Part shown: piece after piece, positions 41,514 through 49,049 of the stretch | Numbering within the stretch: the first letter of the stretch is position 1 | Layout: the number at the start of each line of letters is the position of its first letter | Assembly (NCBI GenBank): GCA_934572465.1 | Contig: CAKTLG010000008.1 | Coordinates: 1 to 64,000 of the forward strand | From: an uncultured Oscillospiraceae bacterium | Lineage (GTDB): Bacteria > Bacillota > Clostridia > Oscillospirales > Oscillospiraceae | Direction of reading: 5' to 3' | DNA length: 64,000 nucleotides | Notes under the pieces: generated by a model | What the model was told of the DNA's origin: nothing | The model's database searches: none | What the model saw: the letters and a program-made list of their open reading frames with translations, nothing else | Program-made: the position numbers and the translations under genes

Positions 41514-42281
41514 CTATTTTTTCTGCGATCTCCGGTACTCCGTCGGCAGCGCGCCGTAGGCCTTGTGGAATTCTGTGGAAAACCTGCTCTGGCTCTCATA
41601 GCCGACGGCGCGCGCGATCTGCGCGACGCTCTCATCCCCCTCGACGAGCAGCTTTGCCGCGCGCTCCATACGGTGCTCGCGGATGTGCGAGGCGAGCGAG
41701 CTGCCGTAGACAGACTTGAACAGCGCCTTCATCGTCGAGGGATTCATCAGAAATCTGCGCGACAGCTCCTCGATCGTCACGCGGCTTGAAAGATTCTGCG
41801 TCAGATAGTCGTGCACGGCGCGGATCGTTTCCAGCTGCTCGGCGGTGCCGCCGCCCTCGTGCAGCTCTGCGTCGAGCGGCGGCAGATGCGGTGCGCCCGT
41901 CGCGGCCTTGCTCTCCTCCTCGGGGCAGGAAATTTCCATCGTGCGCTCGATCATGCGGTGCAGCAGCTGCGCCTGCTCCGTTTCCGCCGCGCGGTAATAG
42001 ACCTCCTTGCCCACGCGGCGCGAGACGATCAGCCCGCTCTCGCGCAGCTGGCGCAGGTGGTGCGACACGGCGGGCGAGCTCATGCCCACGAGCGCGGAGA
42101 GGTCGATGACGCATTCCTCGCAGTGGCACAGCAGCCAGAAAATGCGCACGCGGCTGCTGTCGGACAGCTGCTTGAAGATGTCCGCGACGGTCTGAAAGCT
42201 CCCCGCCGTCTCCACCGATTCGTGCAGCTGCGCCATGGTGTGCGCGTCCCCATGCTGATGGGGCAGATGCAGTTCCTCCAT
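41514..42281 (-). CDS. ArsR-AraC fusion metal-responsive regulator
   Basis: The product is 255 residues with two DNA-binding modules. Residues about 30-110 form an ArsR/SmtB winged helix (LSDSSRVRIFWLL, MSSPAVSHHLRQLRESGLI), with Cys52, Cys54 and Cys57 in LCHCEECVIDL at the alpha-3 metal-site position. Residues about 150-255 form an AraC C-terminal domain (TIEELSRRFLMNPSTMKALF, VAQIARAVGYESQSRFSTEF). His-rich LPHQHGDAH at the N-terminus may add ligands. The start at 42281 has GGACGGAG upstream. It is divergent from an HMA protein and a P-type ATPase, which it presumably controls in response to Zn/Cd/Pb. Confidence 0.88.
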   Translation of the reverse strand: MEELHLPHQHGDAHTMAQLHESVETAGSFQTVADIFKQLSDSSRVRIFWLLCHCEECVIDLSALVGMSSPAVSHHLRQLRESGLIVSRRVGKEVYYRAAETEQAQLLHRMIERTMEISCPEEESKAATGAPHLPPLDAELHEGGGTAEQLETIRAVHDYLTQNLSSRVTIEELSRRFLMNPSTMKALFKSVYGSSLASHIREHRMERAAKLLVEGDESVAQIARAVGYESQSRFSTEFHKAYGALPTEYRRSQKK

Positions 42282-42373
42282 AGTGTGCTCCGTCCTTTCC
42301 GGCCGGACGGCGCGGCGCAATCTCCCGTTTGGAAATTCTTTTCGCCCAAACGGAAGAGCCGCGTCCCCAGCCC

Positions 42374-42433
42374 TTGACTTTTTCCCATGAGGACATTATA
42401 GTACGGTCATCAAGATTAAACAAGCACTTAATC
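42374..42433. promoter_or_regulatory. Overlapping divergent promoters and ArsR-type operator
   Basis: Rightward: TTGACT (42374-42379), 17 bases, TATAGT (42397-42402). Leftward: TTGTTT (42423-42418), 17 bases, TATAAT (42400-42395). The two -10 boxes overlap, so the polymerases exclude each other. The inverted repeat GATTAA-N8-TTAATC (42414-42433) covers the leftward -35 and the start region of the rightward transcript, the expected position for an autoregulating ArsR repressor. Confidence 0.72.
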
Positions 42434-42468
42434 GTTAAATATTTTATACCGAAAAGGAGAAGCATACC

Positions 42469-42687
42469 ATGAAAAAGACCTATCAGATCGAAGTCGACTG
42501 CGCCAACTGCGCGAACCTCATGGAAGAAGCCGCCAAGAAGACCGAGGGCGTTGCCGACGCGGTCGTGAACTTCATGACGCAGAAAATGACCGTTGAGTTC
42601 GCCGAGGGGCAGGATCCCAAGACCGTGATGAAAGCCGTCCTCAAAAACTGCAAGAAAGTGGAAGACGACTGCGAGATCTACCTGTAA
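42469..42687 (+). CDS. Stand-alone heavy-metal-associated (HMA) domain protein
   Basis: The 72-residue ferredoxin-like HMA fold has its CxxC metal site at Cys11 and Cys14 (EVDCANCANLMEEAA). The D-C-A-N-C-A form is typical of Zn/Cd ATPase N-terminal domains more than of copper chaperones (GMTCxxC). It is first in the operon, 69 bases before a P-type ATPase that lacks any N-terminal HMA domain, so it probably supplies that domain in trans. AAAAGGAGA precedes its ATG. Confidence 0.88.
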   Translation: MKKTYQIEVDCANCANLMEEAAKKTEGVADAVVNFMTQKMTVEFAEGQDPKTVMKAVLKNCKKVEDDCEIYL

Positions 42688-42756
42688 GCCCGATTTCCCA
42701 TCGCGCGCCCCGAGCTTTGTCTCGGGGCTGCTTTTTGAAACAAGGAGGTCATCCCC

Positions 42757-44634
42757 ATGACGAAAAAACAGAAAAAGATGCTTCTCCGCATCCTGATCGC
42801 CGCGGCGCTGTTCCTCGCCGCGAAATTTATTCCCATGCCGGCGCTCATCTCCACCGTGCTTTACTTCATCGCCTACTTCACCGTCGGCTACGACATTCTG
42901 CGCAAGGCATGGAAGGGCATCTGCAACCGGCAGGTCTTCGATGAAAACTTCCTGATGGCCGTCGCCACCATCGGCGCGATCGCGCTCGCCATCTATGAAA
43001 AGAGCGGCGACTACGCCGAGGCCGTAGCCGTCATGCTGTTCTATCAGATCGGCGAGCTGTTCCAGAGCTACGCTGTCGGCAAGTCCCGACGCAGCATCAC
43101 GGCGCTGATGGACATCCGCCCCGACTACGCCAACATCGAGCGCGACGGCAAGCTTGAGCAGGTCGATCCCGACGAGGTCGCCGTCGGCACGGTCATCGTC
43201 GTCCAGCCGGGCGAGAAGGTGCCCCTCGACGGCACCGTTGTCGAAGGCTCGTCCACGCTCAACACCGCGGCGCTGACGGGCGAGAGCCTGCCGCGCGACG
43301 TGATGGCCGGCGACGAGATCATCAGCGGCTGCATCAACATGACGGGCGTTTTGAAGGTCAGGACCAGCAAGGCCTTCGGCGAATCCACGGTGTCGAAGAT
43401 CCTTGAGCTGGTGGAAAACTCCAGCTCGCACAAGTCCCGCTCGGAGAATTTCATCTCCCGCTTCGCCCGCGTCTACACCCCCGCCGTGTGCTACGGCGCG
43501 CTGGCGCTCGCCATCCTGCCCCCGCTCTTTAATCTCATCAGCGGAAACGCCGCCGCGTGGGGCGTCTGGCTCTACCGCGCGCTCACGTTCCTCGTCATCT
43601 CGTGCCCCTGCGCGCTCGTCATCAGCATCCCGCTGAGCTTTTTCGCGGGCCTTGGCGGCGCGAGCCGCGAGGGCATCCTCATCAAAGGCTCGAACTACCT
43701 CGAGGCCCTCTCGAAGACGAAGCTCGTCGTCTTCGACAAGACCGGCACGCTCACGCAGGGCGTGTTCGAGGTCAGCGCCGTGCACCACAGTCCCATGGAG
43801 CAGCACAAGCTCCTTGAGTACGCGGCGCTCGCCGAGTGCGCGTCCTCGCACCCGATCAGCAAGAGTCTGCAGAAGGCCTGCGGCGGCGAGCTTGACCGCC
43901 AGCGCGTGACGGACATCGAGGAGCGCAGCGGCCGCGGCGTGGTCGCCACGGTAGACGGACACTCCGTCGCCGCGGGCAACGGCAAGCTCATGGACGAGCT
44001 GGGCATCGCCTGGCAGGAGTGCCACAGCGTCGGCACCATCGTCCACATGGCCGTCGACGGCCAGTACGCCGGTCACATCGTCATCTCCGACGTGGTCAAG
44101 TCCGACGCGCGCGAGGCGCTGCTTGCGCTCAAGCGCGCGGGCGTCCGCAAGACCGTCATGCTCACGGGCGACATCAAAAAGGTCGCCGAGCACGTCGCGC
44201 AGGAGCTGGGCGTGGATGAGGTCTACTCCGAGCTGCTCCCCGCCGACAAGGTCGCGCAGGTCGAGCGTCTGCTGGGCGAAAAGGCCGAGGGCGAATGCCT
44301 TGCCTTCGTCGGCGACGGCATCAACGACGCGCCCGTGCTCTCCCGCGCGGATATCGGCATCGCCATGGGCGCCATGGGCTCCGACGCCGCCATCGAGGCC
44401 GCGGACGTTGTGCTGATGGACGACGACCCGATGAAGATCGCGCGCGGCATCAGGATCTCGCGCAAGTGCATCCGCATCGTGCATGAGAACATCGTCTTCT
44501 CGCTGGGCGTGAAGCTCGCCTGCCTCATGCTCGTCGCGGTCGGTATCGCCAATATGTGGATGGGCATTTTCGCCGACGTCGGCGTGATGGTGCTCGCGGT
44601 GCTCAACGCGATCCGCGCGCTGCGCACGAAATGA
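42757..44634 (+). CDS. Heavy-metal translocating P1B-type ATPase (Zn/Cd/Pb type)
   Basis: The product is 625 residues. It has the phosphatase TGES loop (ALTGESLPRDV), the CPC transmembrane motif (SCPCALVIS, residues 283-285), phosphorylation site DKTGTLTQG (Asp327), the HP motif (ASSHPISKS), and the hinge GDGINDAPVLSRAD. The end of the protein (VKLACLMLVAVGIANMWMG, then DVGVMVLAVLNA) fits the Zn/Cd group more than Cu ATPases. It begins directly with membrane helices, with no N-terminal HMA domain. Its stop overlaps the start of the next (disrupted) gene. Confidence 0.92.
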   Translation: MTKKQKKMLLRILIAAALFLAAKFIPMPALISTVLYFIAYFTVGYDILRKAWKGICNRQVFDENFLMAVATIGAIALAIYEKSGDYAEAVAVMLFYQIGELFQSYAVGKSRRSITALMDIRPDYANIERDGKLEQVDPDEVAVGTVIVVQPGEKVPLDGTVVEGSSTLNTAALTGESLPRDVMAGDEIISGCINMTGVLKVRTSKAFGESTVSKILELVENSSSHKSRSENFISRFARVYTPAVCYGALALAILPPLFNLISGNAAAWGVWLYRALTFLVISCPCALVISIPLSFFAGLGGASREGILIKGSNYLEALSKTKLVVFDKTGTLTQGVFEVSAVHHSPMEQHKLLEYAALAECASSHPISKSLQKACGGELDRQRVTDIEERSGRGVVATVDGHSVAAGNGKLMDELGIAWQECHSVGTIVHMAVDGQYAGHIVISDVVKSDAREALLALKRAGVRKTVMLTGDIKKVAEHVAQELGVDEVYSELLPADKVAQVERLLGEKAEGECLAFVGDGINDAPVLSRADIGIAMGAMGSDAAIEAADVVLMDDDPMKIARGIRISRKCIRIVHENIVFSLGVKLACLMLVAVGIANMWMGIFADVGVMVLAVLNAIRALRTK

Positions 44635-45134
44635 GCCTCCCACGAAGATCACGCTGCTCGCCTCGCTCATGCTCATGGCCGCGTACTTTCTCCTTCTGTA
44701 CGCCGGCGTGGGGCTTATTCAGGACAAGAAATTCTTCTCCTCCGCGCCGAAGGAGGTCCTTGCCGCCATCCCGGACAGGAAGGCGGAGCGCTTTCGCGGC
44801 GCGCACACCCTCGGCTGGTGCGTCGGGAGCCTTGCTGCTGCTGTTCCTTGCCGCGGCCATTCTCGCCGCATGGGACGGCGTAAGAAGCGGCTTTCGCTTT
44901 TGCGGCTTTTTCGCGCGCTTTCTTGTCATGCTGTATCTCATGGAGCTTTACGACATTCTTTTCTTTGACCGCGTGCTGCTGTGCCGCTCGAATTTCTTCC
45001 CCCATTTTTATCCGGAGGTCAGGGATATCGTCGGCCCTCACCTGTTCGGGTATAACAAGAAAACGCATATCCTGCACTTTCTGCTCTACATCCCGCTCTG
45101 CGCCGCGCTCGCGTGGCTGTGTACGCTTCTCTGA
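44631..45134 (+). pseudogene. Small membrane protein gene with two compensating frameshifts
   Basis: An ATG at 44631 overlaps the ATPase stop (ATGA), but after four codons the plausible protein continues one frame away (KITLLASLMLMAAYFLLLYA from 44645). Near 44832 it returns to the original frame (LLLFLAAAILAAWDGVRSG) and runs to TGA at 45134. Restoring one C near 44641 and removing one T in CCTTGC near 44832 gives a continuous protein of about 168 residues with four hydrophobic helices and MELYDILFFDRVLLC and GPHLFGYNKK motifs. Either the gene is recently broken, or these are assembly errors. I know no function; it may belong to the metal operon. Confidence 0.68.
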
Positions 45135-45152
45135 ATCGCCTGTTCAGCGCAG

Positions 45153-45189
45153 AAAAAGGGCTGTTCCCGATGGGAACAGCCCTTTTTTT
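45153..45189. terminator. Bidirectional terminator between the metal operon and xpt
   Basis: AAAAAGGGCTGTTCCC, a GAT loop and GGGAACAGCCCTTTTT form a 16-bp stem with runs on both sides, serving the convergent membrane gene and xpt. Confidence 0.9.
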
Positions 45190-45196
45190 CAGTCCT

Positions 45197-45775
45197 TTAT
45201 GCCTCCTCGCGGAACACAAAGCCGCTTTCGTCCGCCTTTTCGATGACGGCGAGCGCCTTGTAGGGGATACCGCTCGCGCGGAAGCGGTCGCCGCCGCCCT
45301 GGAAGCCCTTTTCCACAGCGATGCCGATGCCCTCGAGCTTCGCGCCCGCGGCGTTCACGATATCGACCAGCCCCTGCACGGCAAAGCCGTTGGCCATGAA
45401 ATCGTCGATGATGAGCACGCGGTCGTTTTCACCCAGCCACTCCTGCGAAACGAGCAGCGTGACCTTCTTCTTGTACGTATAAGAAAAAACCTCGCTCTGG
45501 TACAGTCCGCTCTCGATGTTGTCGCTTTTCGCCTTCTTGGCAAAGAGCATGGGAACACCGTATTTCTGAGCGCAGATCGTAGCCAGAGCGATGCCGCTCG
45601 CCTCCGCAGTCAACACCGTTGTGATCCTGCTGACGTCGAAGTACTTCGCAAATTCATCCGCGATGTCTCCAAGGAGCTTCGTATCGACACGGTGATTGAG
45701 AAAGCCGTCGACCTTGACGATGTTGCCCGGCAGAACCTTTCCCTCGCGGCGGATGCGTTCCTGAAGCTGCTGCAT
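45197..45775 (-). CDS. xpt: Xanthine phosphoribosyltransferase
   Basis: The product is 192 residues, the normal length. It converts xanthine and PRPP to XMP. The PRPP loop is VLIIDDFMANGFAVQGLV, and the N-terminal QLQERIRREGKVLPGNIVKVDGF split blocks are typical. GGGAGGG lies eight bases before the ATG. Unlike many Firmicutes xpt genes it has no purine aptamer upstream; instead a long hairpin (45789-45835) overlaps the edge of its ribosome binding site. Confidence 0.95.
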   Translation of the reverse strand: MQQLQERIRREGKVLPGNIVKVDGFLNHRVDTKLLGDIADEFAKYFDVSRITTVLTAEASGIALATICAQKYGVPMLFAKKAKSDNIESGLYQSEVFSYTYKKKVTLLVSQEWLGENDRVLIIDDFMANGFAVQGLVDIVNAAGAKLEGIGIAVEKGFQGGGDRFRASGIPYKALAVIEKADESGFVFREEA

Positions 45776-45788
45776 GGTGGAAACCCTC

Positions 45789-45835
45789 CCTGTTAAAATA
45801 GTAGCTGCGTTGAATAGTATCTACTATTAAACAGG
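45789..45835 (-). promoter_or_regulatory. xpt leader hairpin next to the ribosome binding site
   Basis: On the minus strand CCTGTT-T-AATAGTAG pairs with CTACTATT-TT-AACAGG across a 16-base loop; an internal alternative, AATAGTA-GA-TACTATT, competes. The last G pair belongs to the GGGAGGG ribosome binding site. A regulated leader or an operator for a purine repressor are both possible. Confidence 0.55.
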
Positions 45836-45918
45836 ATTTTTGTACGGAAAGCAACATGGCAAGTGCGACAAGAATTTCCCGTTTTCCCGCCGCTTTCCGT
45901 CTATTCGGGCAAGGTGCG

Positions 45919-47082
45919 TCAACCGCCCCGTATCGTTTCGGCAAAGCCCGCAGCAAAAAGCCGCGCGGCGTTGACCGCCTCCTCGAGCGAATTGCCCGCC
46001 GTGCCGACCTCAATGAGCAGCGAGCCGGCCGTCATATGCTGATTATAGCGGGAATTGCGCACGGTGACGGGCCGCATGAGCGTCGGATAGCCGGCGTACA
46101 GCGTTTCCTGCACGGCGCAGGCGAGCTTCAGGTTCTCGCGCCAGCCGTCGTGGCTCAGCCCGCCGCCGTTCGAGCCGACGACGAACTCCATCTGCGCCGC
46201 GCTTTTGTCCTCGCCGCACAGCAGCTTATACTGGTTGCCGTTTCCATCCTCCACGGCGTCGCGGTGCACGTCGAGCACGAAGGAGATCGAGGGGTATTTT
46301 TCAAGATAGCTTTTGATGGACGCGAGCGAGCGGTCATACGCGCCGGAATAGCTCGGATAGTCGTAGAGCGTCCGGTCATGCACCACGCTCAGCCCCGCGG
46401 CGGTCAGCACCTGCTCGATCTCGTCGCCGATGCGGATCATATTGCAGCCCGTATCCAGCGTGCGGAAGGTATCCGTCGGCTCGTACTCCTCGCCCGAGGG
46501 CATGGTGTAGCTCTCGGTGCCGTGGGTATGGATAATAAGCACCTGCGGGCCATCCGTGCCGAGCTTCACGGCGTAGTCGGCCGAGAGCATCGAGACGTCG
46601 AGCGCCGCATCGGAGCCGTTGTTGATGTACACATTGCCGAACACCGTATAGCCCGAAGGGTCCGAGGGGCTGAGCGTCCGCGCGCTGACGCCGTTTTCCG
46701 TTACGGTGACCTCCTCCGCCCCGCGCGGCGGCGAGAGCACCGTGCCCTCGTGATCCTGCGCGTCCTCCGTTTCCCCCGCGCCGTCGTCCGGCGGCTGCTC
46801 CAGCTCGCTCGACCACGCCTGCGCGACCTCATTCCCGCCGCTGCGCAGCAGCGGCGTCATCCGCAGCGCCAGTGACGACGGCACGCTCAGCATGTCCAGC
46901 TCCTCTCCGCCGCGCTCCATGCGCACGAGCGCAAGGCTCAGCCCGCCGCGGCTGCGCAGCGCCTCGAGCGCCGAGCGGGCGTCTCCGGCCGGAGCCGTCA
47001 CGCTCACGCCCCAGAGCGTTGCCGCCGCGAGCGTCAGCGAGCAGGCCGTGCGCGCGAGCCGTCTTGTCCGTTTCCTTTGCAT
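45919..47082 (-). CDS. spoIIP: Stage II sporulation protein P
   Basis: The product is 387 residues. An N-terminal hydrophobic anchor (about 10-30) and a low-complexity linker precede the amidase/endopeptidase domain: VLIIHTHGTESYTMP with the zinc histidine, VVHDRTLYDYPSYSGAYDRS, FVLDVHRDAVED, and LLIEVGTAGNSLEEA. SpoIIP with SpoIID and SpoIIM removes septal peptidoglycan at engulfment, which marks the organism as a spore former. I use the ATG at 47082, since the GTG three codons earlier lies within the GAGGTGAG ribosome binding site. Confidence 0.93.
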   Translation of the reverse strand: MQRKRTRRLARTACSLTLAAATLWGVSVTAPAGDARSALEALRSRGGLSLALVRMERGGEELDMLSVPSSLALRMTPLLRSGGNEVAQAWSSELEQPPDDGAGETEDAQDHEGTVLSPPRGAEEVTVTENGVSARTLSPSDPSGYTVFGNVYINNGSDAALDVSMLSADYAVKLGTDGPQVLIIHTHGTESYTMPSGEEYEPTDTFRTLDTGCNMIRIGDEIEQVLTAAGLSVVHDRTLYDYPSYSGAYDRSLASIKSYLEKYPSISFVLDVHRDAVEDGNGNQYKLLCGEDKSAAQMEFVVGSNGGGLSHDGWRENLKLACAVQETLYAGYPTLMRPVTVRNSRYNQHMTAGSLLIEVGTAGNSLEEAVNAARLFAAGFAETIRGG

Positions 47083-47154
47083 CGTTCTCACCTCACGCAG
47101 AGACTATGCGTCCCGCGCGCCGGATATGCCTTGCAGCATCGCCCGCCGATGTGC

Positions 47155-47183
47155 TTGCATTTTTCATTTTTCTGTGCTATTCT
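47155..47183 (+). promoter_or_regulatory. Promoter of the guaD riboswitch transcript
   Basis: TTGCAT (47155-47160), 17 bases and TATTCT (47178-47183). It ends about 19 bases before the P1 stem of the guanine riboswitch. Confidence 0.62.
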
Positions 47184-47201
47184 GGATAAAACAGAAAAAG
47201 G

Positions 47202-47268
47202 ACTCATATAATTTCGCTTACATGGCGCGAAAGTTTCTACGGGATCGCCGAAAGATCCTGCTATGAGT
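47202..47268 (+). ncRNA. Guanine-class purine riboswitch
   Basis: The closing stem ACTCAT (47202-47207) pairs with ATGAGT (47263-47268). Between them are the invariant TATAAT, the loop pair TTACATGG and the junction GTTTCTAC, then the 3' junction TGCTATG. The base at the specificity position is C, as in guanine/hypoxanthine sensors (adenine sensors have U). A terminator follows, so ligand binding should change read-through into the downstream deaminase gene. Confidence 0.9.
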
Positions 47269-47269
47269 G

Positions 47270-47312
47270 TTCAGCCCGGGGCTTCGTCTCAGGCTGGGCG
47301 CTTTTTCTTTTG
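47270..47312 (+). terminator. Expression-platform terminator of the guanine riboswitch
   Basis: CAGCCCGGGGC and a later AGGCTGGGCG form a stem followed by CTTTTTCTTTT. It lies between the aptamer and the ribosome binding site of guaD. Confidence 0.72.
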
Positions 47313-47337
47313 CACATTTTTGTAAGGAGTGATTTTC

Positions 47338-48597
47338 ATGAAGATCCTCAAGGGCGATCTTGTTTCCGCGCCGGCGCTCGGCGCGCTCAACACCGTGGAG
47401 CAGGGCTGTCTCATCCTCGACGACGAGGGGCGCATCCTCGGCACGGAGAAGGCTATCCCTCAGGGCGCGGACGCTGAGCTCATCGATTGCGGCCACGCGC
47501 TCATCATGCCGTCGTTCGTCGACATGCACCTCCACGCGCCGCAGTATCCCATGCTCGGCATGGGCATGGATCTGCCGCTGATCGACTGGCTCAACACCTA
47601 CACCTTCGAGACCGAGGCTCGCTTTTCGGATCTCGACTTTGCCCGCCGCACCTATAAGCGCCTTGCAAGCGACCTCATCACCAACGGCACGACGCGCGTG
47701 TGTATGTTCTCCTCGCTCCACACGGACGCGACGCTTATTCTGATGGAGGAGCTTGAGCGCGCGGGCGTCACGGGCTATGTCGGCAAGGTGAACATGGACC
47801 GCAACGGCGGCGCGCACCTGCAGGAAACGACGGAGGAAAGCAAGCGCGAAACGCTGCGCTGGCTCGACGAATGCGCGCGCTTCCAGTATGTAAAGCCCAT
47901 CCTCACGCCACGCTTCACGCCGTCGTGCACGGACGAGCTGATGGCATGGCTCGGCAGCCTTGCCAACGAGCGCGGGCTTTACGTGCAGTCGCACCTTTCC
48001 GAAAACCGCAGCGAGATTGCGTGGGTAAAGGAGCTGCATCCCGACTGCGCGCAATATTGGGAGACCTATGCCAAATACGGTCTCTGGAAGGACCACACCG
48101 TCATGGCGCACTGTGTCCATTCCGATGCGCGCGAATGCGCCGCCATGCGCGAGCACGGCATCGTCGTGGCGCACTGCGCGGGCTCGAACATCAACCTCTG
48201 CTCCGGCGTGTCGCCCGTGCGCGAGATGCTGCAGCAGGGCATCTGGGTCACGCTGGGGTCCGACATCGCCGGCGGCGCGCTGCTGCCGATGTACAAGGTC
48301 GTGACCATGTCCATCCGCGCCAGCAAGATAAAGCGCATCGAGACCGACTGGTCGGAGGATTTTCTCACCGTGCCCGAGGCGTACTACCTCGGCAGCACCA
48401 GCGGCCACCGCTACTTCGGCGCGCAGGGCGGCTTTGCCGCGGGCGATAAGCTGCACGCCATCGTCGTCGACGATTCCGACTTTATCGAGCCGACCCGCCC
48501 GCTGAGCGTGCGTGAGCGCTTCGAGCGCGCGATTTACATGATGCACCGCCACAACATCGTCTCCGTCTGGTCGGAGGGACGCAGGGTCGTCGGCTGA
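47338..48597 (+). CDS. guaD: Guanine deaminase (amidohydrolase family)
   Basis: The product is 419 residues. It hydrolyses guanine to xanthine and ammonia. Zinc ligands are visible in FVDMHLHAPQYP, QSHLSEN and the late ALGSDIAGG-like TLGSDIAGGALL segment; MAHCVHSD supplies another histidine. AAGGAG is ten bases before the ATG at 47338. A guanine riboswitch controls it, and xpt, which uses xanthine, lies 1.6 kb away, so together they form a guanine-to-XMP route. Confidence 0.92.
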   Translation: MKILKGDLVSAPALGALNTVEQGCLILDDEGRILGTEKAIPQGADAELIDCGHALIMPSFVDMHLHAPQYPMLGMGMDLPLIDWLNTYTFETEARFSDLDFARRTYKRLASDLITNGTTRVCMFSSLHTDATLILMEELERAGVTGYVGKVNMDRNGGAHLQETTEESKRETLRWLDECARFQYVKPILTPRFTPSCTDELMAWLGSLANERGLYVQSHLSENRSEIAWVKELHPDCAQYWETYAKYGLWKDHTVMAHCVHSDARECAAMREHGIVVAHCAGSNINLCSGVSPVREMLQQGIWVTLGSDIAGGALLPMYKVVTMSIRASKIKRIETDWSEDFLTVPEAYYLGSTSGHRYFGAQGGFAAGDKLHAIVVDDSDFIEPTRPLSVRERFERAIYMMHRHNIVSVWSEGRRVVG

Positions 48598-48603
48598 ACG
48601 CTC

Positions 48604-48646
48604 CGGCGGGGAAGCGCTGCATTCTTCCCCGCCGCGCTCTGTTTTT
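48604..48646 (+). terminator. Terminator of guaD
   Basis: CGGCGGGGAAG and CTTCCCCGCCG form a perfect 11-bp stem, seven bases before a short TTTTT run. Confidence 0.7.
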
Positions 48647-48678
48647 GCGCAAAAGCCGGAAAAATTTTGATAAACCTA

Positions 48679-48708
48679 TTGACAAATCCGCTGTAGATTT
48701 GGTATAGT
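48679..48708 (+). promoter_or_regulatory. Promoter of the tRNA Met-Glu-Val operon
   Basis: TTGACA (48679-48684), 18 bases and TATAGT (48703-48708), 30 bases before the first tRNA. The near-consensus -35 fits a stable-RNA promoter. Confidence 0.82.
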
Positions 48709-48737
48709 GTAATGCGTCCTGTCGAGCAGGAAAATTT

Positions 48738-48814
48738 GGCGGCATAGCTCAGCTGGCTAGAGCATGCGGTTCATACCCGCAGTGTCCCCGGTTCAAATCC
48801 AGGTGCCGCTACCA
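48738..48814 (+). tRNA. tRNA-Met (CAT), elongator type
   Basis: The 77-base cloverleaf has acceptor GGCGGCA/TGCCGCT with a terminal G-T pair, D arm GCTC...GAGC, anticodon stem TGCGG/CCGCA around TTCATAC (anticodon CAT), T arm around TTCAAAT, discriminator A and encoded CCA. One T-stem pair is a C-A mismatch. The sequence resembles elongator Met more than initiator. A lysidine-modified Ile (CAT) tRNA cannot be wholly excluded. Confidence 0.88.
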
Positions 48815-48819
48815 AGATG

Positions 48820-48843
48820 CACGGGATGCGAAAGCATCCCGTG
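48820..48843 (+). other. GAAA-tetraloop hairpin between tRNA-Met and tRNA-Glu
   Basis: CACGGGATGC, a GAAA loop and GCATCCCGTG form a perfect 10-bp stem with a GNRA tetraloop in the 37-base spacer. There is no T run, so it is more likely a processing or spacer structure than a terminator. Confidence 0.72.
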
Positions 48844-48851
48844 ACTCATAT

Positions 48852-48926
48852 GGCCCGTTGGTCAAGTGGTTAAGACACGGCCCTTTCACGGCTGTAACAT
48901 GGGTTCGAATCCCGTACGGGTCACCA
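48852..48926 (+). tRNA. tRNA-Glu (TTC)
   Basis: The 75-base cloverleaf has acceptor GGCCCGT/ACGGGTC, anticodon loop CTTTCAC (TTC), T loop TTCGAAT and encoded CCA. It starts eight bases after the spacer hairpin and ends three bases before tRNA-Val. Confidence 0.95.
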
Positions 48927-48929
48927 TTT

Positions 48930-49006
48930 GCGGGCTTAGCTCAGCTGGTTAGAGCGCATGCTTCACACGCATGAGGTCACTGGTTCGAGTCCAGTAGTCC
49001 GCACCA
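48930..49006 (+). tRNA. tRNA-Val (CAC)
   Basis: The 77-base cloverleaf has acceptor GCGGGCT/AGTCCGC, D arm GCTC...GAGC, anticodon stem CATGC/GCATG around TTCACAC (CAC), T loop TTCGAGT and encoded CCA. It is the last tRNA of the operon. Confidence 0.95.
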
Positions 49007-49049
49007 AAAGCCTTGGAAACCAAGCGTTTCCAAGGCTTTTCCCTTTTTT
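49007..49049 (+). terminator. Terminator of the tRNA operon
   Basis: AAAGCCTTGGAAAC, a CAAGC loop and GTTTCCAAGGCTTT form a strong stem beginning at the very end of tRNA-Val, followed by a CCC and T run. Confidence 0.9.

Noticed and set aside
41632..44676. Over-1000-codon minus-strand frame opposite the P-type ATPase
   Set aside because: It is antisense to the ATPase and extends into the ArsR-AraC gene in the wrong frame; its composition is typical of GC-rich shadow frames.
45776..45918. Possible purine riboswitch upstream of xpt
   Set aside because: The invariant aptamer segments (TTTCTAC, TATAAT core, CTATG) are absent; only hairpins are present.
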